NCBI GenBank assembly: GCA_038198445.1
Contig: JBBPZZ010000107.1
Coordinates: 7,762-71,761 of the forward strand
DNA: 64,000 nucleotides
Direction: 5' to 3'
DNA from: JACDDK01 sp038198445
Lineage (GTDB): Bacteria > Actinomycetota > Rubrobacteria > Rubrobacterales > Rubrobacteraceae
A program made the translations under genes and the position numbers. Under the pieces are notes generated by a model. That model did no database searches, had not been told where the DNA came from, and saw only the letters and a program-made list of their open reading frames with translations. Below, piece by piece: positions 46,752 through 62,734 of the stretch (the first letter of the stretch is position 1; each line of letters opens with the position of its first letter).

Positions 46752-47039
46752 CTAGACCCCCTCGAACAGTTCTATGCGCTCGCCCTCGGCCAGCTTCACG
46801 ACGGCCTTCTTCCACGTGGCCGTCCGGCCCCTGGTGAGGCCCTGGCGCTTGGGCTTGCTCTTTACGTTAGCGGTATTGACCTTCGCCACCTGCACGTCGA
46901 ACGCGCCCTCGATGGCTTTCTTGATCTGGTTCTTATTCGCCCGCCGGTCCACCTGGAAAGTGTACTGTCCCTCGGTTTCGATGAGATTGTAACTCTTCTC
47001 GGATATAACCGGCCGAACTATCACCTGGTGCGGGTCCAT
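46752..47039 (-). CDS. rplW: 50S ribosomal protein L23
   Basis: A 95-aa L23 (uL23), the tunnel-exit docking site for trigger factor and SRP. It has PVISEKSYNLIETEGQYTF and DRRANKNQIKKAIEGAFDV. It starts 1 nt after the rplB-side neighbour order rplD-rplW-rplB. Confidence 0.96.
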   Translation of the reverse strand: MDPHQVIVRPVISEKSYNLIETEGQYTFQVDRRANKNQIKKAIEGAFDVQVAKVNTANVKSKPKRQGLTRGRTATWKKAVVKLAEGERIELFEGV

Positions 47040-47040
47040 A

Positions 47041-47670
47041 TTAGTTCTCCTCCCCCGCCAGCTTCGAATACGCCGCCCGCGAGAACACGACCTCCCGAGC
47101 CCTCAACAGCTCGTAGACCCCGTACTCCCTCGGTCCCAAGACCGTAACCTGCGGCAGGTTCCTGAACGAGAGCGCCGCGTTCGCGTCGTCCTCCGTCAAC
47201 ACCACGAGAACCGGTCCCTCGACCTCCATCTTCCCGAGCAAGTCTTTCGCCTGCTTAGTGGAAGGCGCGTCGAAAGCCAGCGAGTCCAGAACGAACAGCT
47301 CTCCATCGGCGGCTTTGGCCGACAGCGCCCCGTGGAACGCCGCGAGCGCCTCCTTGCGGTTTATGCGCTTGCGGGAACGCTCGCCTTTCGGCTTCGGACC
47401 GCCCCAAGTCCCGCCTCCGACGCGAACCGGCGACTTGATGTCTCCCGCCCGCGCCCGGCCCGTACCCTTCTGACGGTACAGCTTGCGGCCGGAGCCCTGT
47501 ATGTCGCCGCGGCCCTTCGTCGCAGCCGTGTAGCGTCGCCGGGAGTCTAGCTCCGCGACGACGGCCCGGTGTATGACGTGCTCCCTGGGTTCCGTCTCGA
47601 ACTTCGGACCCTTCAGGTCCAGCGAGGACTTCTGCCCGCTGCGCGCGTCGAATACCTGCGCCTGCGCCAT
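47041..47670 (-). CDS. rplD: 50S ribosomal protein L4
   Basis: A 209-aa L4 (uL4). It has HRAVVAELDSRRRYTAATKGRGDIQGSGRK split over the extended loop that reaches the exit tunnel, and RKLYRQKGTGRARAGD. I chose the ATG at 47670 (MAQAQVFDARSG), which follows the rplC stop by 1 nt; a longer frame starts inside rplC. Confidence 0.96.
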   Translation of the reverse strand: MAQAQVFDARSGQKSSLDLKGPKFETEPREHVIHRAVVAELDSRRRYTAATKGRGDIQGSGRKLYRQKGTGRARAGDIKSPVRVGGGTWGGPKPKGERSRKRINRKEALAAFHGALSAKAADGELFVLDSLAFDAPSTKQAKDLLGKMEVEGPVLVVLTEDDANAALSFRNLPQVTVLGPREYGVYELLRAREVVFSRAAYSKLAGEEN

Positions 47671-47671
47671 C

Positions 47672-48289
47672 TTACTCACCCGCCTTTCGGATAGTAACGA
47701 CAGCGCCCTTACCGCCCGGCACCCCGCCGCGCACCCAGATCTCACCTTTGTCGGCGTCCACGTTCGCCACGCTCAGGTTCTTGACCGTGACGCCGTGGTT
47801 GCCCATCTGGCCGGGCATCTTTTGCCCTTTAAAGATGCGGGCCGGGTCCGCCGAAGCGCCCACCGAGCCCGGAGCCCGGACGTTGTGCGAGCCGTGCGAG
47901 ACCGGGCCGCGACCGAAACGGTGCCGCTTGATCGTCCCCTGGAAGCCCTTGCCCTTCGAGGTAGCGGTCACGTGTACCTTGTCACCAATCTCGAAGACGT
48001 CCGCGCCGATGCTCTCGCCAACCTCGCCCGTAACGCCGCGCAACTCCTTGAGGTGGCGGCGCGGCGGAGTCTCCAGCTTCTCGAAGACGCCCGCGTGAGC
48101 CTTGTTGACCTTGCGCGAGGGCACGGTACCAAAACCAACCTGCACGGCGTCGTAGCCGTCCTCCCCGGCGGTGCGGACGGCGGTTATGAAGTTCGGCTCT
48201 ACCTCGATCACGGTAACGCTCACGAGCGTACCGTCGTCCTGGAAGGCCTGCGTCATATGCTTCTTGCGTCCTATAACTGCCGTTGCCAT
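47672..48289 (-). CDS. rplC: 50S ribosomal protein L3
   Basis: A 205-aa L3 (uL3) starting [20 protein letters not shown], with [20 protein letters not shown] and [20 protein letters not shown]. It folds near the peptidyl transferase centre. Confidence 0.97.
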   Translation of the reverse strand: MATAVIGRKKHMTQAFQDDGTLVSVTVIEVEPNFITAVRTAGEDGYDAVQVGFGTVPSRKVNKAHAGVFEKLETPPRRHLKELRGVTGEVGESIGADVFEIGDKVHVTATSKGKGFQGTIKRHRFGRGPVSHGSHNVRAPGSVGASADPARIFKGQKMPGQMGNHGVTVKNLSVANVDADKGEIWVRGGVPGGKGAVVTIRKAGE

Positions 48290-48292
48290 AAC

Positions 48293-48604
48293 CTAGTTCG
48301 CCTTTATCTCTATATTCACGCCCGCCGGCAGGTCGAGCCGCTGAAGCGAGTCGACCGTGCGCGGCGTGGGCTGCTGGATGTCTATGAGCCGCTTGTGCGT
48401 GTGCATCTGGAAGTGCTCGCGGGAGTCCTTGTCCTTGAAGGGACCCCGGATCACGGTGTAGCGGCTCTTCTTCGTCGGCAGCGGGATGGGACCAAACACG
48501 AAGGCCCCAGTCCGCTCCGCTGTTTCGACTATGGACTTGGCTGTCTTGTCTATGACCTCGTGGTCATAGGCTTTCAGCTTGATCCGTATCTTGGAGACGG
48601 CCAT
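48293..48604 (-). CDS. rpsJ: 30S ribosomal protein S10 (NusE)
   Basis: A 103-aa S10 (uS10) with [37 protein letters not shown] and [19 protein letters not shown]. It also serves transcription antitermination with NusB and couples to NusG. It is the first gene of the S10 cluster, directly after tuf. Confidence 0.97.
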   Translation of the reverse strand: MAVSKIRIKLKAYDHEVIDKTAKSIVETAERTGAFVFGPIPLPTKKSRYTVIRGPFKDKDSREHFQMHTHKRLIDIQQPTPRTVDSLQRLDLPAGVNIEIKAN

Positions 48605-48611
48605 ACGTCAC

Positions 48612-49814
<1,203 letters not shown>

Positions 49815-49824
49815 CTCTTTCCTC

Positions 49825-51975
49825 CTAGTTTTCGGCTATCTCGGTCGCGATGCTCTTCGGCACCTCGGCGTAGTGATCGAACTGCATCGTGAACGTCGCG
49901 CGGCCCTGCGTCTTGCTCCGAACGGTGGTCGCGTAACCGAACATCTCGGAGAGCGGGACCATCGCCTGGATGACCTGACCGCTGCCGCGGGCGTCCATAC
50001 CCTGGATCTGGCCCCGGCGGCTCGAAAGGTCGCCCATGACGTCGCCCATGAACTCCTCGGGCATGACGACCTCGACGGCCATGATCGGCTCCAGAAGAAC
50101 CGGGTTCGCGCGCTTGAGGGCCTCCTTGATCGCCATGCTGCCCGCGATCTGGAACGCCATCTCGTTTGAGTCAACCTCGTGGAAAGATCCATCGACGAGC
50201 TCGACCTTGACGTCCACGACCGGGAATCCGGCCACGACGCCGCTATCCAGCGCCTCCTTGATACCCTTGTCAACGCTCCCGATGTACTCCCTCGGGATGA
50301 CGCCGCCGACGATCTTGTTGTCGAATTCGTAACCCTGCTCGTCGTTGTGCTCGGCGTTGATGACCGCGTGACCGTACTGACCGCGGCCACCCGTCTGACG
50401 CACGAACCGGCCGTTGATGCCCTCGACGCGCTTGCGAATCGTCTCGCGGTACGCCACCTGCGGACGACCGATGTTCGCGTCCACCCGGAACTCGCGCAGG
50501 AGCCTATCCACGATGATCTCCAGGTGAAGCTCACCCATGCCGGAGATGATCGTCTGCCCCGTCTCCTCGTCACCGCGCACGGAGAACGTCGGGTCCTCCT
50601 CGGCGAGACGCTGGAGCGCACCGGTGAGCTTCTCCTGGTCGGCCTTCGTCTTAGGCTCGATGGCCTGCGAGATGACCGGCTCCGGGAAGATCATCTCCTC
50701 CAGCACGATCCGCTCGGGGTCGTCCGCCGAGATGAGCGTGTCACCCGTCCCGGTATCCGACAGCCCGATAGCCGCCACCAACTCACCCGCGTACACTTCC
50801 TCGCGCTGCTCCCGGCTGTTGGCGTGAAGCTGCAAGAGACGTCCGATGCGTTCGCGCTTGCCCTTCGTGGTGTTCATGACGTAGGAGCCGGACTTGAGCG
50901 TACCGGAATACACCCGCATGTACGTCAGCTTCCCGACGTGCGGGTCGCTCTGCACCTTGAAAGCGAGTGCTGACAGCGGGCCATTCTCGTCGGCCTCGCG
51001 CGTCACGATCTCCTCGCTGTCCAGCGTCTTGCCCTGGATTGGCGGTACATCGAGCGGACTCGGCAGGTAGTCGATCACACCGTCCAGCAACGGCTGGACA
51101 CCCTTGTTCTTGAACGCGGAACCGACGAATACCGGCGTCATCTGATTATCCAGTGTCGCTTTGCGAATCGCCGCCCGGAGCTGCGGAACGTCTATGTCTT
51201 CGCCTTCGAGATAGAGCTCCATTAACTCTTCATCCTGATCGGAGACCGCTTCGAGCAGCTTGTCCCGGAACTCCTCGGCCCGCGTCTTCATGTCTTCGGG
51301 GATCTCCGTGATCTCGAACGTCGCGCCCAGGTCATCCGTGTAAACGGTCGCCTTCATCTCGACGAGATCCACGATGCCCTGAAACTCGCTCTCGGCGCCG
51401 ATCGGCAACTGCACCGGAACCGCATTCGCCCCGAGCCGGTCCACCATCGTATCCACGGCCTTGTAGAAGTCCGCGCCGATCCGGTCCATCTTGTTGACGA
51501 ACGCGATCCGCGGCACACCATACTTGTCAGCCTGCCGCCACACCGTCTCCGACTGCGGCTCAACACCCGCCACCGAGTCGAACAACGCTATCGAACCGTC
51601 CAGCACCCGTAGGCTGCGCTCCACCTCGACCGTGAAGTCCACGTGTCCGGGCGTGTCTATAATGTTGACACGGTGCTGTTCGGGGATACGGCTGTGAACA
51701 CCCTCCTTGGCGCCCTTGCCATTCTTACCGGAGCCTTCGATGCCGCCCCAGAAGACGGTCGTCGCGGCGGACGTGATCGTGATGCCGCGCTCGCGCTCCT
51801 GGGCCATCCAGTCCATAACAGCGTTGCCGTCATGGACCTCGCCCAGCTTGTGGGTGAGGCCGGTGTAGAGCAGGATGCGCTCGGTCGTCGTCGTCTTACC
51901 GGCGTCGATGTGTGCCATGATGCCGATGTTTCTTACCCGCTTTAGCGGGATCTTTTTAGCTACTTGTACAGCCAT
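49825..51975 (-). CDS. fusA: Elongation factor G
   Basis: Translocates mRNA and tRNA with GTP. The 716-aa protein has G1 AHIDAGKTT at 21-29, [28 protein letters not shown], then the domain IV and V segments [10 protein letters not shown] and [15 protein letters not shown]. It lies between rpsG and tuf in the str operon. Confidence 0.97.
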   Translation of the reverse strand: MAVQVAKKIPLKRVRNIGIMAHIDAGKTTTTERILLYTGLTHKLGEVHDGNAVMDWMAQERERGITITSAATTVFWGGIEGSGKNGKGAKEGVHSRIPEQHRVNIIDTPGHVDFTVEVERSLRVLDGSIALFDSVAGVEPQSETVWRQADKYGVPRIAFVNKMDRIGADFYKAVDTMVDRLGANAVPVQLPIGAESEFQGIVDLVEMKATVYTDDLGATFEITEIPEDMKTRAEEFRDKLLEAVSDQDEELMELYLEGEDIDVPQLRAAIRKATLDNQMTPVFVGSAFKNKGVQPLLDGVIDYLPSPLDVPPIQGKTLDSEEIVTREADENGPLSALAFKVQSDPHVGKLTYMRVYSGTLKSGSYVMNTTKGKRERIGRLLQLHANSREQREEVYAGELVAAIGLSDTGTGDTLISADDPERIVLEEMIFPEPVISQAIEPKTKADQEKLTGALQRLAEEDPTFSVRGDEETGQTIISGMGELHLEIIVDRLLREFRVDANIGRPQVAYRETIRKRVEGINGRFVRQTGGRGQYGHAVINAEHNDEQGYEFDNKIVGGVIPREYIGSVDKGIKEALDSGVVAGFPVVDVKVELVDGSFHEVDSNEMAFQIAGSMAIKEALKRANPVLLEPIMAVEVVMPEEFMGDVMGDLSSRRGQIQGMDARGSGQVIQAMVPLSEMFGYATTVRSKTQGRATFTMQFDHYAEVPKSIATEIAEN

Positions 51976-51986
51976 TCTCTACCTCG

Positions 51987-52457
51987 TCACCACCTGTAAT
52001 GCGCGAATGCGCGGTTGGCCTCTGCCATCCGGTGCGTATCTTCCTTACGCTTCACGCTGGATCCGATATTGTCCTTGGCGTCGAGCAACTCGCCCGCGAG
52101 CCTCCGCCCCATCGTCTTCTCCCGCCGCGCCCGCGCGAAACCGACGAGCCAGCGGAGAGCGAGAGTGTTTGCCCGACGCTGATCCACCTCGACCGGCACC
52201 TGATACGTCGCTCCTCCGACCCTGCGGCTCTTCACTTCCAAACGCGGCCGGATGTTGTCCAGGGCGTTGTTCAGGACGACCACGGGGTTCGTGCCGGTCC
52301 TCTCCTCGACCTGGGCGAGGGCGTCGAACACTATCTTCTCGGCCGTGCTCTTCTTACCGTCGAGCATGATCTTGTTGATGATCTGCTGGACTACCACGCT
52401 CCCGTATACCGGGTCTGGTTCTATCTTCTTCTTTGGGGGCGCTGCTCGTCTCGGCAT
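51987..52457 (-). CDS. rpsG: 30S ribosomal protein S7
   Basis: A 156-aa S7 (uS7), which starts assembly of the 30S head. It has [20 protein letters not shown], the [16 protein letters not shown] loop and [18 protein letters not shown] [15 protein letters not shown]. In some bacteria S7 represses the str operon. Confidence 0.97.
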   Translation of the reverse strand: MPRRAAPPKKKIEPDPVYGSVVVQQIINKIMLDGKKSTAEKIVFDALAQVEERTGTNPVVVLNNALDNIRPRLEVKSRRVGGATYQVPVEVDQRRANTLALRWLVGFARARREKTMGRRLAGELLDAKDNIGSSVKRKEDTHRMAEANRAFAHYRW

Positions 52458-52468
52458 CTCTTACCCTC

Positions 52469-52837
52469 CTACGACTTCTTCGTACCGTACTTGGAACGGC
52501 CCTGCTTGCGGTTGTTCACGCCCAACGTATCGAGCGCGCCGCGCACTACCTTGTAGCGCACGCCCGGCAGGTCCTTCACACGCCCGCCGCGCACCAGCAC
52601 CACGGAGTGCTCCTGCAGGTTGTGCCCCTCACCCGGAACGTAGGCCGTGATCTCCATGCCGTTGGTCAACCTCACGCGCGCGATCTTACGCAACGCCGAG
52701 TTCGGCTTCTTCGGGGTAGTGGTCGAGACGCGGGTGCAGACACCCCGGCGCTGGGGCGAACCCTGCAAACCCGGAGTCGCCGTCTTGTCTTTTTTCAACT
52801 TGCGCTCGTGGCGCACGAGTTGGTTCGTCGTCGGCAT
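52469..52837 (-). CDS. rpsL: 30S ribosomal protein S12
   Basis: A 122-aa S12 (uS12) with [16 protein letters not shown], the decoding-centre loop [18 protein letters not shown] (with the wild-type Lys residues linked to streptomycin sensitivity), and [16 protein letters not shown]. It is the first gene of the str operon, 106 bp after rpoC. Confidence 0.97.
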   Translation of the reverse strand: MPTTNQLVRHERKLKKDKTATPGLQGSPQRRGVCTRVSTTTPKKPNSALRKIARVRLTNGMEITAYVPGEGHNLQEHSVVLVRGGRVKDLPGVRYKVVRGALDTLGVNNRKQGRSKYGTKKS

Positions 52838-52943
52838 GGCCGCGCCTTCCTCTCTACTACCTGGAAAAGGGAACTTCTACAAAGCTACGCGCCGCAGTCC
52901 CGAGCCTTGCTACCACTCGTAACCGCGACGCGTAATTTTAGGC

Positions 52944-55900
52944 TCAGGAAGCCGCTATGTCAAGCTCGTCGACCTCACGCGCCTTGTAGCCTTCGATAGC
53001 CACCTGAAGCTGACGGTAATGCGGCAGTCCGGTAGCAGCCGGGATTAGCTTCCCGATGATGACGTTCTCCTTCAGGCCCGCGAGGTTGTCCACCTTACCC
53101 TCGATGGCCGCGTCGGTCAGGACGCGCGCGGTCTCCTGGAATGAAGCCGCCGAGAGGAAGCTATCGGTGGCGAGCGAAGCCTTGGTTATTCCCATCAGGA
53201 CGGTGTGGGCCGTGGCGGGCTTGCCGTCCTCCTCCTCGACGCGCTCGTTCTCGGCGCGCAGGGAGAACCTGTCGGCGACCTGCTCCGGCAGGAAGTTCGT
53301 GTCTCCGGGGTCGTCGACGACGACCTTGCGGAGCATCTGGCGGACGATGACCTCGATGTGCTTGTCATGGATGTCCACGCCCTGAGTCCTGTAGACCCTC
53401 TGCACGCCCTCGACCAGGTAACGCTCGGTTGCGGTCGTGCCGCGGTCGTAGCGCAGGTCGTTTTCGAGGATCTCGTGCGGGTAGATCGAACCCTCCGTAA
53501 TCGGGGTGTTCGCCCGGATCTCCGCCCCCTCGACAAACTCGGATCGCAGAAGCTGCCGTTCGACCTTATACTCCCGGCTCTCCGTTCCGTCAGGCGAGGT
53601 CAGGACGACCTTTATCATCCGGTCGGATTCGGCCTCTTCGAGGGTGACGCTGCCGTCGATACCGGCGAGAGTCGCCTCCGCCTTCGGGTGACGAGCCTCG
53701 AACAACTCGACCACCCTCGGCAGACCGGCGGTGATGTCCTCGCCGGCGATACCGCCGGTGTGGAAGGTACGCATCGTAAGCTGCGTACCCGGCTCGCCAA
53801 TCGACTGGGCCGCGATAATGCCGACGGCCTCGCCGATGTCCACCGGACGATAGGTCGAGAGTGCGCGCCCATAGCACGCCTGGCAGACGCCGTGCGCGTT
53901 CTCGCACTTGGAAGGCGTGCGTACAGGGACCATAGTCTCGCGCGGCAACTCCTCGCGCCAGCTATCGAGCAGCTTGCGCGTGATGTCCGTGCCGGCCTCG
54001 GCGAAGACCTCGCCTGTCTCCGGGTTCATCAGGTCGCGCGCCAGGTAGCGGGCGGCGACGGAATCGTTCGCGTCGCCCCGGCCGCCGTCCAGGTAGAGCG
54101 GTATTTCGATGTAACCAACCGAGCCGCAGTCCTCGCCATTCACGACTACGTCCTGAGAGACGTCCACGAGGCGGCGAGTCAGGTATCCGGAGTCGGCGGT
54201 ACGCAGGGCCGTGTCGGCCTGGCCCTTCCGGGCGCCGTGGGTCGAGGTGAAGTATTCGAGAACCGAGAGGCCTTCCATGAAGTTAGACTTCACGGGCTCG
54301 GGGATGATCTCACCCTTCGTATTCGTCATAAGTCCGCGCATCCCGGCGAGCTGAGTGATCTGGGAGTAGTTCCCTCGCGCACCGGAGTTAGCCATCATGA
54401 AGATCGGATTCAGACGATACAGGTTGTCCTTCATCGCCTGCTCGACCTCGTTCTTTGCCTCGGTCCAGAGAGATATAGTCCGCTCCAGGCTCTCGTCGTC
54501 GGAGATAAAGCCCTGGTTCCACTGGTCCTCGACCTCATCGACCATATCCTGATAACGGACCATGATGCCCTCTTTTTGCTCCGGCACCACGATGTCGTTC
54601 TTGCCGACGGAGATACCGGCGCGGGTGGCCGTGTGGAACCCGATCCTCTTCAGGGTATCGAGCAGCTTGCTGACAAGCTCCGTCGGATAGCGATCCACAT
54701 AATCCGAGACGAGGTCCTTGATCTCACCCTTCTTCAACACCTCGTTGACGTACGAGTAAGAAGCGGGATCGTAGGAGTCGCCCAGGTAGTCCCTGAGCGT
54801 CTGCTCGATGTTCTCGTTGAACAAGACGCGGCCCAGCGTGGTCTCCAGCCGCTCGCCATTGCGGCGAGTGATGACCTTGTGATGGAGCTTGAGCGTGCCT
54901 TCCTTATAAGCCGCCTCCGCCTCGTCGTAGGACGAGATGAGGCCCTTGATCTCCTGCCCCTCGAAGTCCTCGTCAGTGTAGGTGATGTAGTAAAGACCCA
55001 ACACCATGTCCTGCGAAGGTACCGCGATCGGGAAGCCGTTCGCCGGCAGCAGGATGTTCTGCGTCGAGAGCATCAAGACCCGCGCCTCGGCCTGAGCCTC
55101 GGGACTAAGCGGCACGTGAACGGCCATCTGGTCGCCGTCGAAGTCCGCGTTGAACGCGGAGCACACCAACGGATGCACCCTTATGGCCTTACCCTCGACC
55201 AGCACCGGCTCGAAAGCCTGGATACCGAGGCGGTGGAGCGTTGGGGCGCGGTTCAGGAGCACCGGGTGTTCCTTGACCACGTCCTCCAGCACGTCCCACA
55301 CCTCGGGGCGCAGCCGCTCGACCATCTGCTTCGCGCTCCGGATGTTCGGAGCAAGCGCCCGGTCCACGAGCACCTTCATCACAAACGGCTTGAATAGCTC
55401 GACCGCCATGAGACGCGGCAGGCCGCACTGATGCATCTGGAGGTTCGGACCGGCCACGATGACCGAACGGCCCGAATAGTCCACGCGCTTGCCGAGCAGG
55501 TTCTGCCGGAACCGGCCCTGCTTGCCCTTGAGCATGTCCGAGAGCGACTTGAGCGCCCGGTTGCCGGCGCCGGTTACGGCGCGTCCGCGACGACCGTTGT
55601 CGAACAGGGCGTCGACGGCCTCCTGGAGCATCCGCTTCTCGTTGTTGACGATCACGTCCGGCGCGCCCAGGTCGAGCAACCTACGCAGACGGTTGTTACG
55701 GTTGATGACCCTGCGGTACAGGTCGTTCAGGTCGCTCGTGGCGAAACGTCCGCCATCGAGTTGCACCATCGGACGCAGGTCCGGCGGTAGCACCGGGACA
55801 GCGTCCATGATCATCCACTCCGGTTTGTTGTTGCTGGTGCGGAAAGCGTCGACTACCTTCAGGCGCTTTATCGCTTTCTGGCGCTTCTGGCCCTTGGAGT

Positions 55901-56828
55901 CGCCTACTACGTCCCGAAGCTCGGCGGCCTCATCTTCGAGGTCCACCTGGATTATGAGATCCCGTATCGCCTCCGCGCCCATGCCACCGCGGAAGTACAC
56001 GCCGTAGCCGTACTCGTCGCCGAAGCGGTCCTTCATCTCGCGGAAAAGCTCCTCGTCGTCCACGATCTGTCGCGGCTCCAGCGTCTGGAACTCCTCCCAG
56101 GCACGGCGGATAAGCTCTATCTGCTCCTGCACCGACCGCTGGATGTCCTGGACGGCCTCTTCGGCCTCCTTGTGGACCTTTGAGATGGCGCTGTCGCGAT
56201 CCTCCTCGGCAATGTCCTCGAACTCCTCGGTCAACTCGTCCGCTGAGGACTCGCCCTTGATGACGCTCTCGCGCTTGGTGCGGAGCGCCTGGGTCTGCAG
56301 GATCTCCTCGTCCCGGTCCTCTTCGAACTGACGAATCTCCTCATCGACCCGCTCCCGGAGCATGTCGATGTCGTTCGCCCGCTCCTCCCGGTCTACCCAG
56401 GTGACGATGGACGAGGCGAAGTACAGTACCCGGTCCAAATCCTTCGGGCTGATGTCGAGCAGGTAACCCATCCGGCTCGGCACGCCCTTCACGAACCACA
56501 CGTGCGCTATCGGGGCGGCTAGCTCAACGTGGCCCATCCGGTCGCGCCGGACACGGGCACGCGTAACCTCGACGCCGCAGCGCTCGCAGATGATGCCCTT
56601 GAAACGAATCCTCTTGTACTTACCGCAGTAGCACTCCCAGTCCTTCGAGGGACCGAAGATGCGCTCGCAGAACAGACCGTCCTTCTCGGGACGGAGGGTA
56701 CGGTAGTTGATGGTCTCCGGCTTCGTAACCTCGCCGCGGGACCATTCCCGGATCTCCTCGGCAGACACGAGGCCGATGGAGATCTTCTCCAGTTTATTTA
56801 TGTCTATATCGCGCTCTAATCCCTGCAA
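52944..56828 (-). CDS. rpoC: RNA polymerase beta' subunit
   Basis: The 1294-aa beta' subunit. The N-terminal zinc ribbon has [20 protein letters not shown], and the active-site metal loop NADFDGDQM lies near residue 560. The second zinc site is [13 protein letters not shown]. An acidic, helical insertion at about residues 145-250 ([15 protein letters not shown]) resembles the actinobacterial beta' coiled-coil insertion. The TTG at 56828 lies 3 nt after the rpoB stop and follows GGAGGG. Confidence 0.97.
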   Translation of the reverse strand: MQGLERDIDINKLEKISIGLVSAEEIREWSRGEVTKPETINYRTLRPEKDGLFCERIFGPSKDWECYCGKYKRIRFKGIICERCGVEVTRARVRRDRMGHVELAAPIAHVWFVKGVPSRMGYLLDISPKDLDRVLYFASSIVTWVDREERANDIDMLRERVDEEIRQFEEDRDEEILQTQALRTKRESVIKGESSADELTEEFEDIAEEDRDSAISKVHKEAEEAVQDIQRSVQEQIELIRRAWEEFQTLEPRQIVDDEELFREMKDRFGDEYGYGVYFRGGMGAEAIRDLIIQVDLEDEAAELRDVVGDSKGQKRQKAIKRLKVVDAFRTSNNKPEWMIMDAVPVLPPDLRPMVQLDGGRFATSDLNDLYRRVINRNNRLRRLLDLGAPDVIVNNEKRMLQEAVDALFDNGRRGRAVTGAGNRALKSLSDMLKGKQGRFRQNLLGKRVDYSGRSVIVAGPNLQMHQCGLPRLMAVELFKPFVMKVLVDRALAPNIRSAKQMVERLRPEVWDVLEDVVKEHPVLLNRAPTLHRLGIQAFEPVLVEGKAIRVHPLVCSAFNADFDGDQMAVHVPLSPEAQAEARVLMLSTQNILLPANGFPIAVPSQDMVLGLYYITYTDEDFEGQEIKGLISSYDEAEAAYKEGTLKLHHKVITRRNGERLETTLGRVLFNENIEQTLRDYLGDSYDPASYSYVNEVLKKGEIKDLVSDYVDRYPTELVSKLLDTLKRIGFHTATRAGISVGKNDIVVPEQKEGIMVRYQDMVDEVEDQWNQGFISDDESLERTISLWTEAKNEVEQAMKDNLYRLNPIFMMANSGARGNYSQITQLAGMRGLMTNTKGEIIPEPVKSNFMEGLSVLEYFTSTHGARKGQADTALRTADSGYLTRRLVDVSQDVVVNGEDCGSVGYIEIPLYLDGGRGDANDSVAARYLARDLMNPETGEVFAEAGTDITRKLLDSWREELPRETMVPVRTPSKCENAHGVCQACYGRALSTYRPVDIGEAVGIIAAQSIGEPGTQLTMRTFHTGGIAGEDITAGLPRVVELFEARHPKAEATLAGIDGSVTLEEAESDRMIKVVLTSPDGTESREYKVERQLLRSEFVEGAEIRANTPITEGSIYPHEILENDLRYDRGTTATERYLVEGVQRVYRTQGVDIHDKHIEVIVRQMLRKVVVDDPGDTNFLPEQVADRFSLRAENERVEEEDGKPATAHTVLMGITKASLATDSFLSAASFQETARVLTDAAIEGKVDNLAGLKENVIIGKLIPAATGLPHYRQLQVAIEGYKAREVDELDIAAS

Positions 56829-56831
56829 CGC

Positions 56832-60212
<3,381 letters not shown>

Positions 60213-60265
60213 ATTAGCTCTCCTCAAGACGGATTGTCGAAGAACGGGTTAACACGCAAACGAAG

Positions 60266-60294
60266 ATCTTACCCCCATATGCAGGGCAAGTCAA
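60266..60294 (-). promoter_or_regulatory. Likely sigma-A-type promoter of rpoBC
   Basis: On the minus strand, TTGACT (60294-60289) and TAAGAT (60271-60266) are separated by exactly 17 nt, close to the consensus of housekeeping sigma factors. It lies about 55 bp upstream of the rpoB start and downstream of the rplL hairpin, so rpoBC can be transcribed separately from rplJL. Confidence 0.65.
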
Positions 60295-60390
60295 GACCTG
60301 CGACTACAGGCCGTGAAATAAAGCTATCGTCGGACAAATTTCCAACCAACGCCGGGCAATATAGCATACCCCTCTGTGGCGCGCCACCCG

Positions 60391-60432
60391 CGAAAGAGGC
60401 GCCGCCGCGATCAAGCGGCGGCGCCTCTTTCG
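60391..60432. terminator. 18-bp GC-rich hairpin after rplL
   Basis: The stem 60391-60408 pairs perfectly with 60415-60432 around GATCAA. It lies 60 bp beyond the rplL stop, before the rpoBC promoter. It is probably the terminator or attenuator between rplJL and rpoBC. A second palindrome (GTGGCGCGCCAC) sits at about 60376-60387. No U-run follows. Confidence 0.75.
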
Positions 60433-60491
60433 TGAGCATAAGCTCCGCCGACTACACCAAGAGCCAGCGGCTGAAGCCTGTTGCGTAAAGC

Positions 60492-60875
60492 TTACTTGAG
60501 TTCGACGCTGGCGCCGGCCTCCTCCAGCTTGGCCTTCAGCGCCTCGGCGTCCTCCTGGGAGAGCCCCTCCTTGACGGGGTTCGGGGCGTCGTCGACGAGC
60601 GCCTTCGCCTCTTTAAGGCCCAGACCGGTCGCGGCGCGGACCTCTTTGATGACCTGGATCTTCTTCTCGCCAGGCCCCGTGAGCACGACGTCGAATTCGG
60701 TCTGCTCCTCGACGGCGGCCGCCGCGCCGTCACCGCCCGCGCCCGCCGCCGGAGCGGCGGCGACAGCCGTGGCGGAGACGCCGAAACGCTCCTCCAGGGC
60801 CTTCACCAGCTCCGAAAGCTCCAGAACGGTCATGTTCTCGATCGACTCCATCAACTCATCTTTGGTTACTGCCAT
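60492..60875 (-). CDS. rplL: 50S ribosomal protein L7/L12
   Basis: A 127-aa L12 (bL12), the stalk protein that recruits translation GTPases. It has an N-terminal dimerisation helix ([20 protein letters not shown]), an Ala/Gly-rich hinge ([10 protein letters not shown]) and the C-terminal domain with [21 protein letters not shown]. The ATG at 60875 follows AGGAGG by 8 nt; a TTG at 60881 is also in frame. Confidence 0.97.
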   Translation of the reverse strand: MAVTKDELMESIENMTVLELSELVKALEERFGVSATAVAAAPAAGAGGDGAAAAVEEQTEFDVVLTGPGEKKIQVIKEVRAATGLGLKEAKALVDDAPNPVKEGLSQEDAEALKAKLEEAGASVELK

Positions 60876-60912
60876 CTTCAAGTCCTCCTGACTCAGTTAA
60901 TCTGGCTACTAC

Positions 60913-61440
60913 TTACGACTGTTCCACGCCCTGCTTCTGCTCCGCTATCTGGCCGAGCGCGACGACCAGACCCTGGATGGTGTTGTTGAGCACCGTTACC
61001 AGGCCCGTGAGCGGCGACGATATGCCACCGACGATCTGGGCAAGCAACTGCTCCCGGCCCGGCAGCTTGCTGAGAGCCACGACCTCGGCCTCATCAAGCA
61101 CACGTCCGCCATCCAACAGGCCGCCCTTGAGCGCGAACGTCTCGACCTGATCCGCGAACTTCGCCATCAGCTTCGCGCCCGCCACCGGGTCCTCGCTGAA
61201 TGCCAGCGCCGTCGGCCCTACCAGGTACTCCTGTAGACCCTCTATACCGGCCTCGTCCGCCGCCCGTATCGTCAGCGTATTCTTGGCGACTACGAACTCG
61301 ACGCCAGACTCCCGGCTCTGCTGCCGGAGGTCCGTACTCTGGGCCACGTTGATGCCCTGGTAATCCACGAGCACCGCCGAGCCGCCGCTCAACTTGCCGG
61401 CAAGCTCCTCGATCACCCTCGCTTTCTCTTCCCTGTTCAC
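60913..61440 (-). CDS. rplJ: 50S ribosomal protein L10
   Basis: A 175-aa L10 (uL10), the stalk base that carries L12 dimers on its C-terminal helix. It has MNREEKARVIEELAGKL, VDYQGINVAQSTDLRQQ and the GPTALAFSEDPVAGAK segment. L10 with L12 commonly represses its own mRNA through the leader, which here would be 61441-61593. Confidence 0.96.
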   Translation of the reverse strand: MNREEKARVIEELAGKLSGGSAVLVDYQGINVAQSTDLRQQSRESGVEFVVAKNTLTIRAADEAGIEGLQEYLVGPTALAFSEDPVAGAKLMAKFADQVETFALKGGLLDGGRVLDEAEVVALSKLPGREQLLAQIVGGISSPLTGLVTVLNNTIQGLVVALGQIAEQKQGVEQS

Positions 61441-61593
61441 CTAAACTCCTCTACAAATAGAAGACCCCGGGGCCGCAGAGGCGCCCGGGGCTCGTGTATC
61501 CCTCAAAGCTTTTCCGCGACCTCGGCCGGATGATTAAGCTCTCTCGAACCCCGGCTGTCTCTGGTCTTATTGACTTAAAGTCCGCGCGAGATA
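61441..61593 (-). promoter_or_regulatory. Leader between rplA and rplJ with GC-rich hairpin
   Basis: A 153-bp gap upstream of rplJ. It contains a GC-rich hairpin, CCCCGGG (61465-61471) pairing with CCCGGGG (61484-61490), followed on the minus strand by a pyrimidine-rich TCTTCTATTT. This could be an attenuator, or part of an L10-binding leader as known for rplJL operons. No fold was computed. Confidence 0.5.
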
Positions 61594-62283
61594 CTACTCC
61601 TTCTCGACCGCGGGGTCAACCTTGATGGATGGTCCCATCGTCGTCGTCAAGGTGATGGACTTGAAGTACCGGCCCTTGACCGGCGCGGGACGCACCCGCT
61701 GAAGCTCCTCGCGCAGGGCGAAGTAGTTAGCCACCAGGCTGTCCAGGTCGAAGGACTTCTTGCCGAGGATGGAGTGGATTATGCCGTAGCGGTCCACCCG
61801 GTACTCGATCTTGCCCTTCTTTATATCCCCGACCGCGTTGCCGACATCCATCGTAACCGTCCCGCTCTTCGGGTTCGGCATCAGTCCGCGCGGTCCAAGC
61901 AACTGACCGAGCCTACCCACGACGCTCATCTGATCCGGCGTCGCAACCGCCACGTCGAAGTCCATGAAACCTTCGTCCCGGATGCGGGCCGCCAAATCGT
62001 CGGAGCCGACCACGTCCGCGCCAGCCTCCTCGGCCTCGCGGGCTTTCTCGCCGGCGGCGAAGACCGCGACCCGGCGGGTCTTGCCGGTACCGTTCGGGAG
62101 CATAAGGGTGCCGCGGACCATCTGGTCCGCACGGCGCGGGTCGACGTTAAGGTTGACGTGCGCCTCGACGCTCTCGTCGAACTTCGCGCCTTCGAGGGTC
62201 TTGAGAAGTTCCAACGCCTCACGCGGATTGTAGAGACGCTCATTGTCTATCTTCTGCTTCTGCTCTAAAAGTTTCCTACCCAT
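61594..62283 (-). CDS. rplA: 50S ribosomal protein L1
   Basis: A 229-aa L1 (uL1), the mobile stalk protein that guides deacylated tRNA out of the E site. It has [40 protein letters not shown] and [18 protein letters not shown]. The start overlaps the rplK end by 8 nt. Confidence 0.97.
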   Translation of the reverse strand: MGRKLLEQKQKIDNERLYNPREALELLKTLEGAKFDESVEAHVNLNVDPRRADQMVRGTLMLPNGTGKTRRVAVFAAGEKAREAEEAGADVVGSDDLAARIRDEGFMDFDVAVATPDQMSVVGRLGQLLGPRGLMPNPKSGTVTMDVGNAVGDIKKGKIEYRVDRYGIIHSILGKKSFDLDSLVANYFALREELQRVRPAPVKGRYFKSITLTTTMGPSIKVDPAVEKE

Positions 62284-62713
62284 TGACCGTAATCCCCATG
62301 CTCCGGGCCGTACCCTCGACGATCTTCATCGCGCCGTCGATATCCGCGGCGTTGAGGTCCGGCATCTTGGTTTTGGCTATCTCCTCGACCTGCGACCGGC
62401 TGACGGCGCCGACCTTGTTGCTGTTCGGCTCGCCGCTGCCCTTCTCGACGCCCGCGGCCTGCCTCAAGAGGAACGCAGCCGGCGGAGTCTTGGTAACGAA
62501 GGTGAACGAGCGGTCCTCGAAGACCGTTATCTCGACCGGGATGATCTGACCCATCTGGTCGCGCGTGGCGTCGTTGAACTGCCGCACGAACTCCCCGATG
62601 TTCACCTGCGCCTGGCCCAGCGCCGGGCCGACCGGCGGGGCGGGGTTCGCCTGCCCGCCCGTGATCTGCAGCTTCAATTTGCGCGCTACGCGGCGCCCGC
62701 GTCCTCTACCCAT
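62276..62713 (-). CDS. rplK: 50S ribosomal protein L11
   Basis: A 145-aa L11 (uL11), which binds the GTPase centre of 23S rRNA. It has [20 protein letters not shown], the N-terminal Pro-rich turn, [20 protein letters not shown] and [14 protein letters not shown] near the end. Confidence 0.97.
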   Translation of the reverse strand: MGRGRGRRVARKLKLQITGGQANPAPPVGPALGQAQVNIGEFVRQFNDATRDQMGQIIPVEITVFEDRSFTFVTKTPPAAFLLRQAAGVEKGSGEPNSNKVGAVSRSQVEEIAKTKMPDLNAADIDGAMKIVEGTARSMGITVNG

Positions 62714-62734
62714 GAAAAACCTTTCGTCTGCTTA

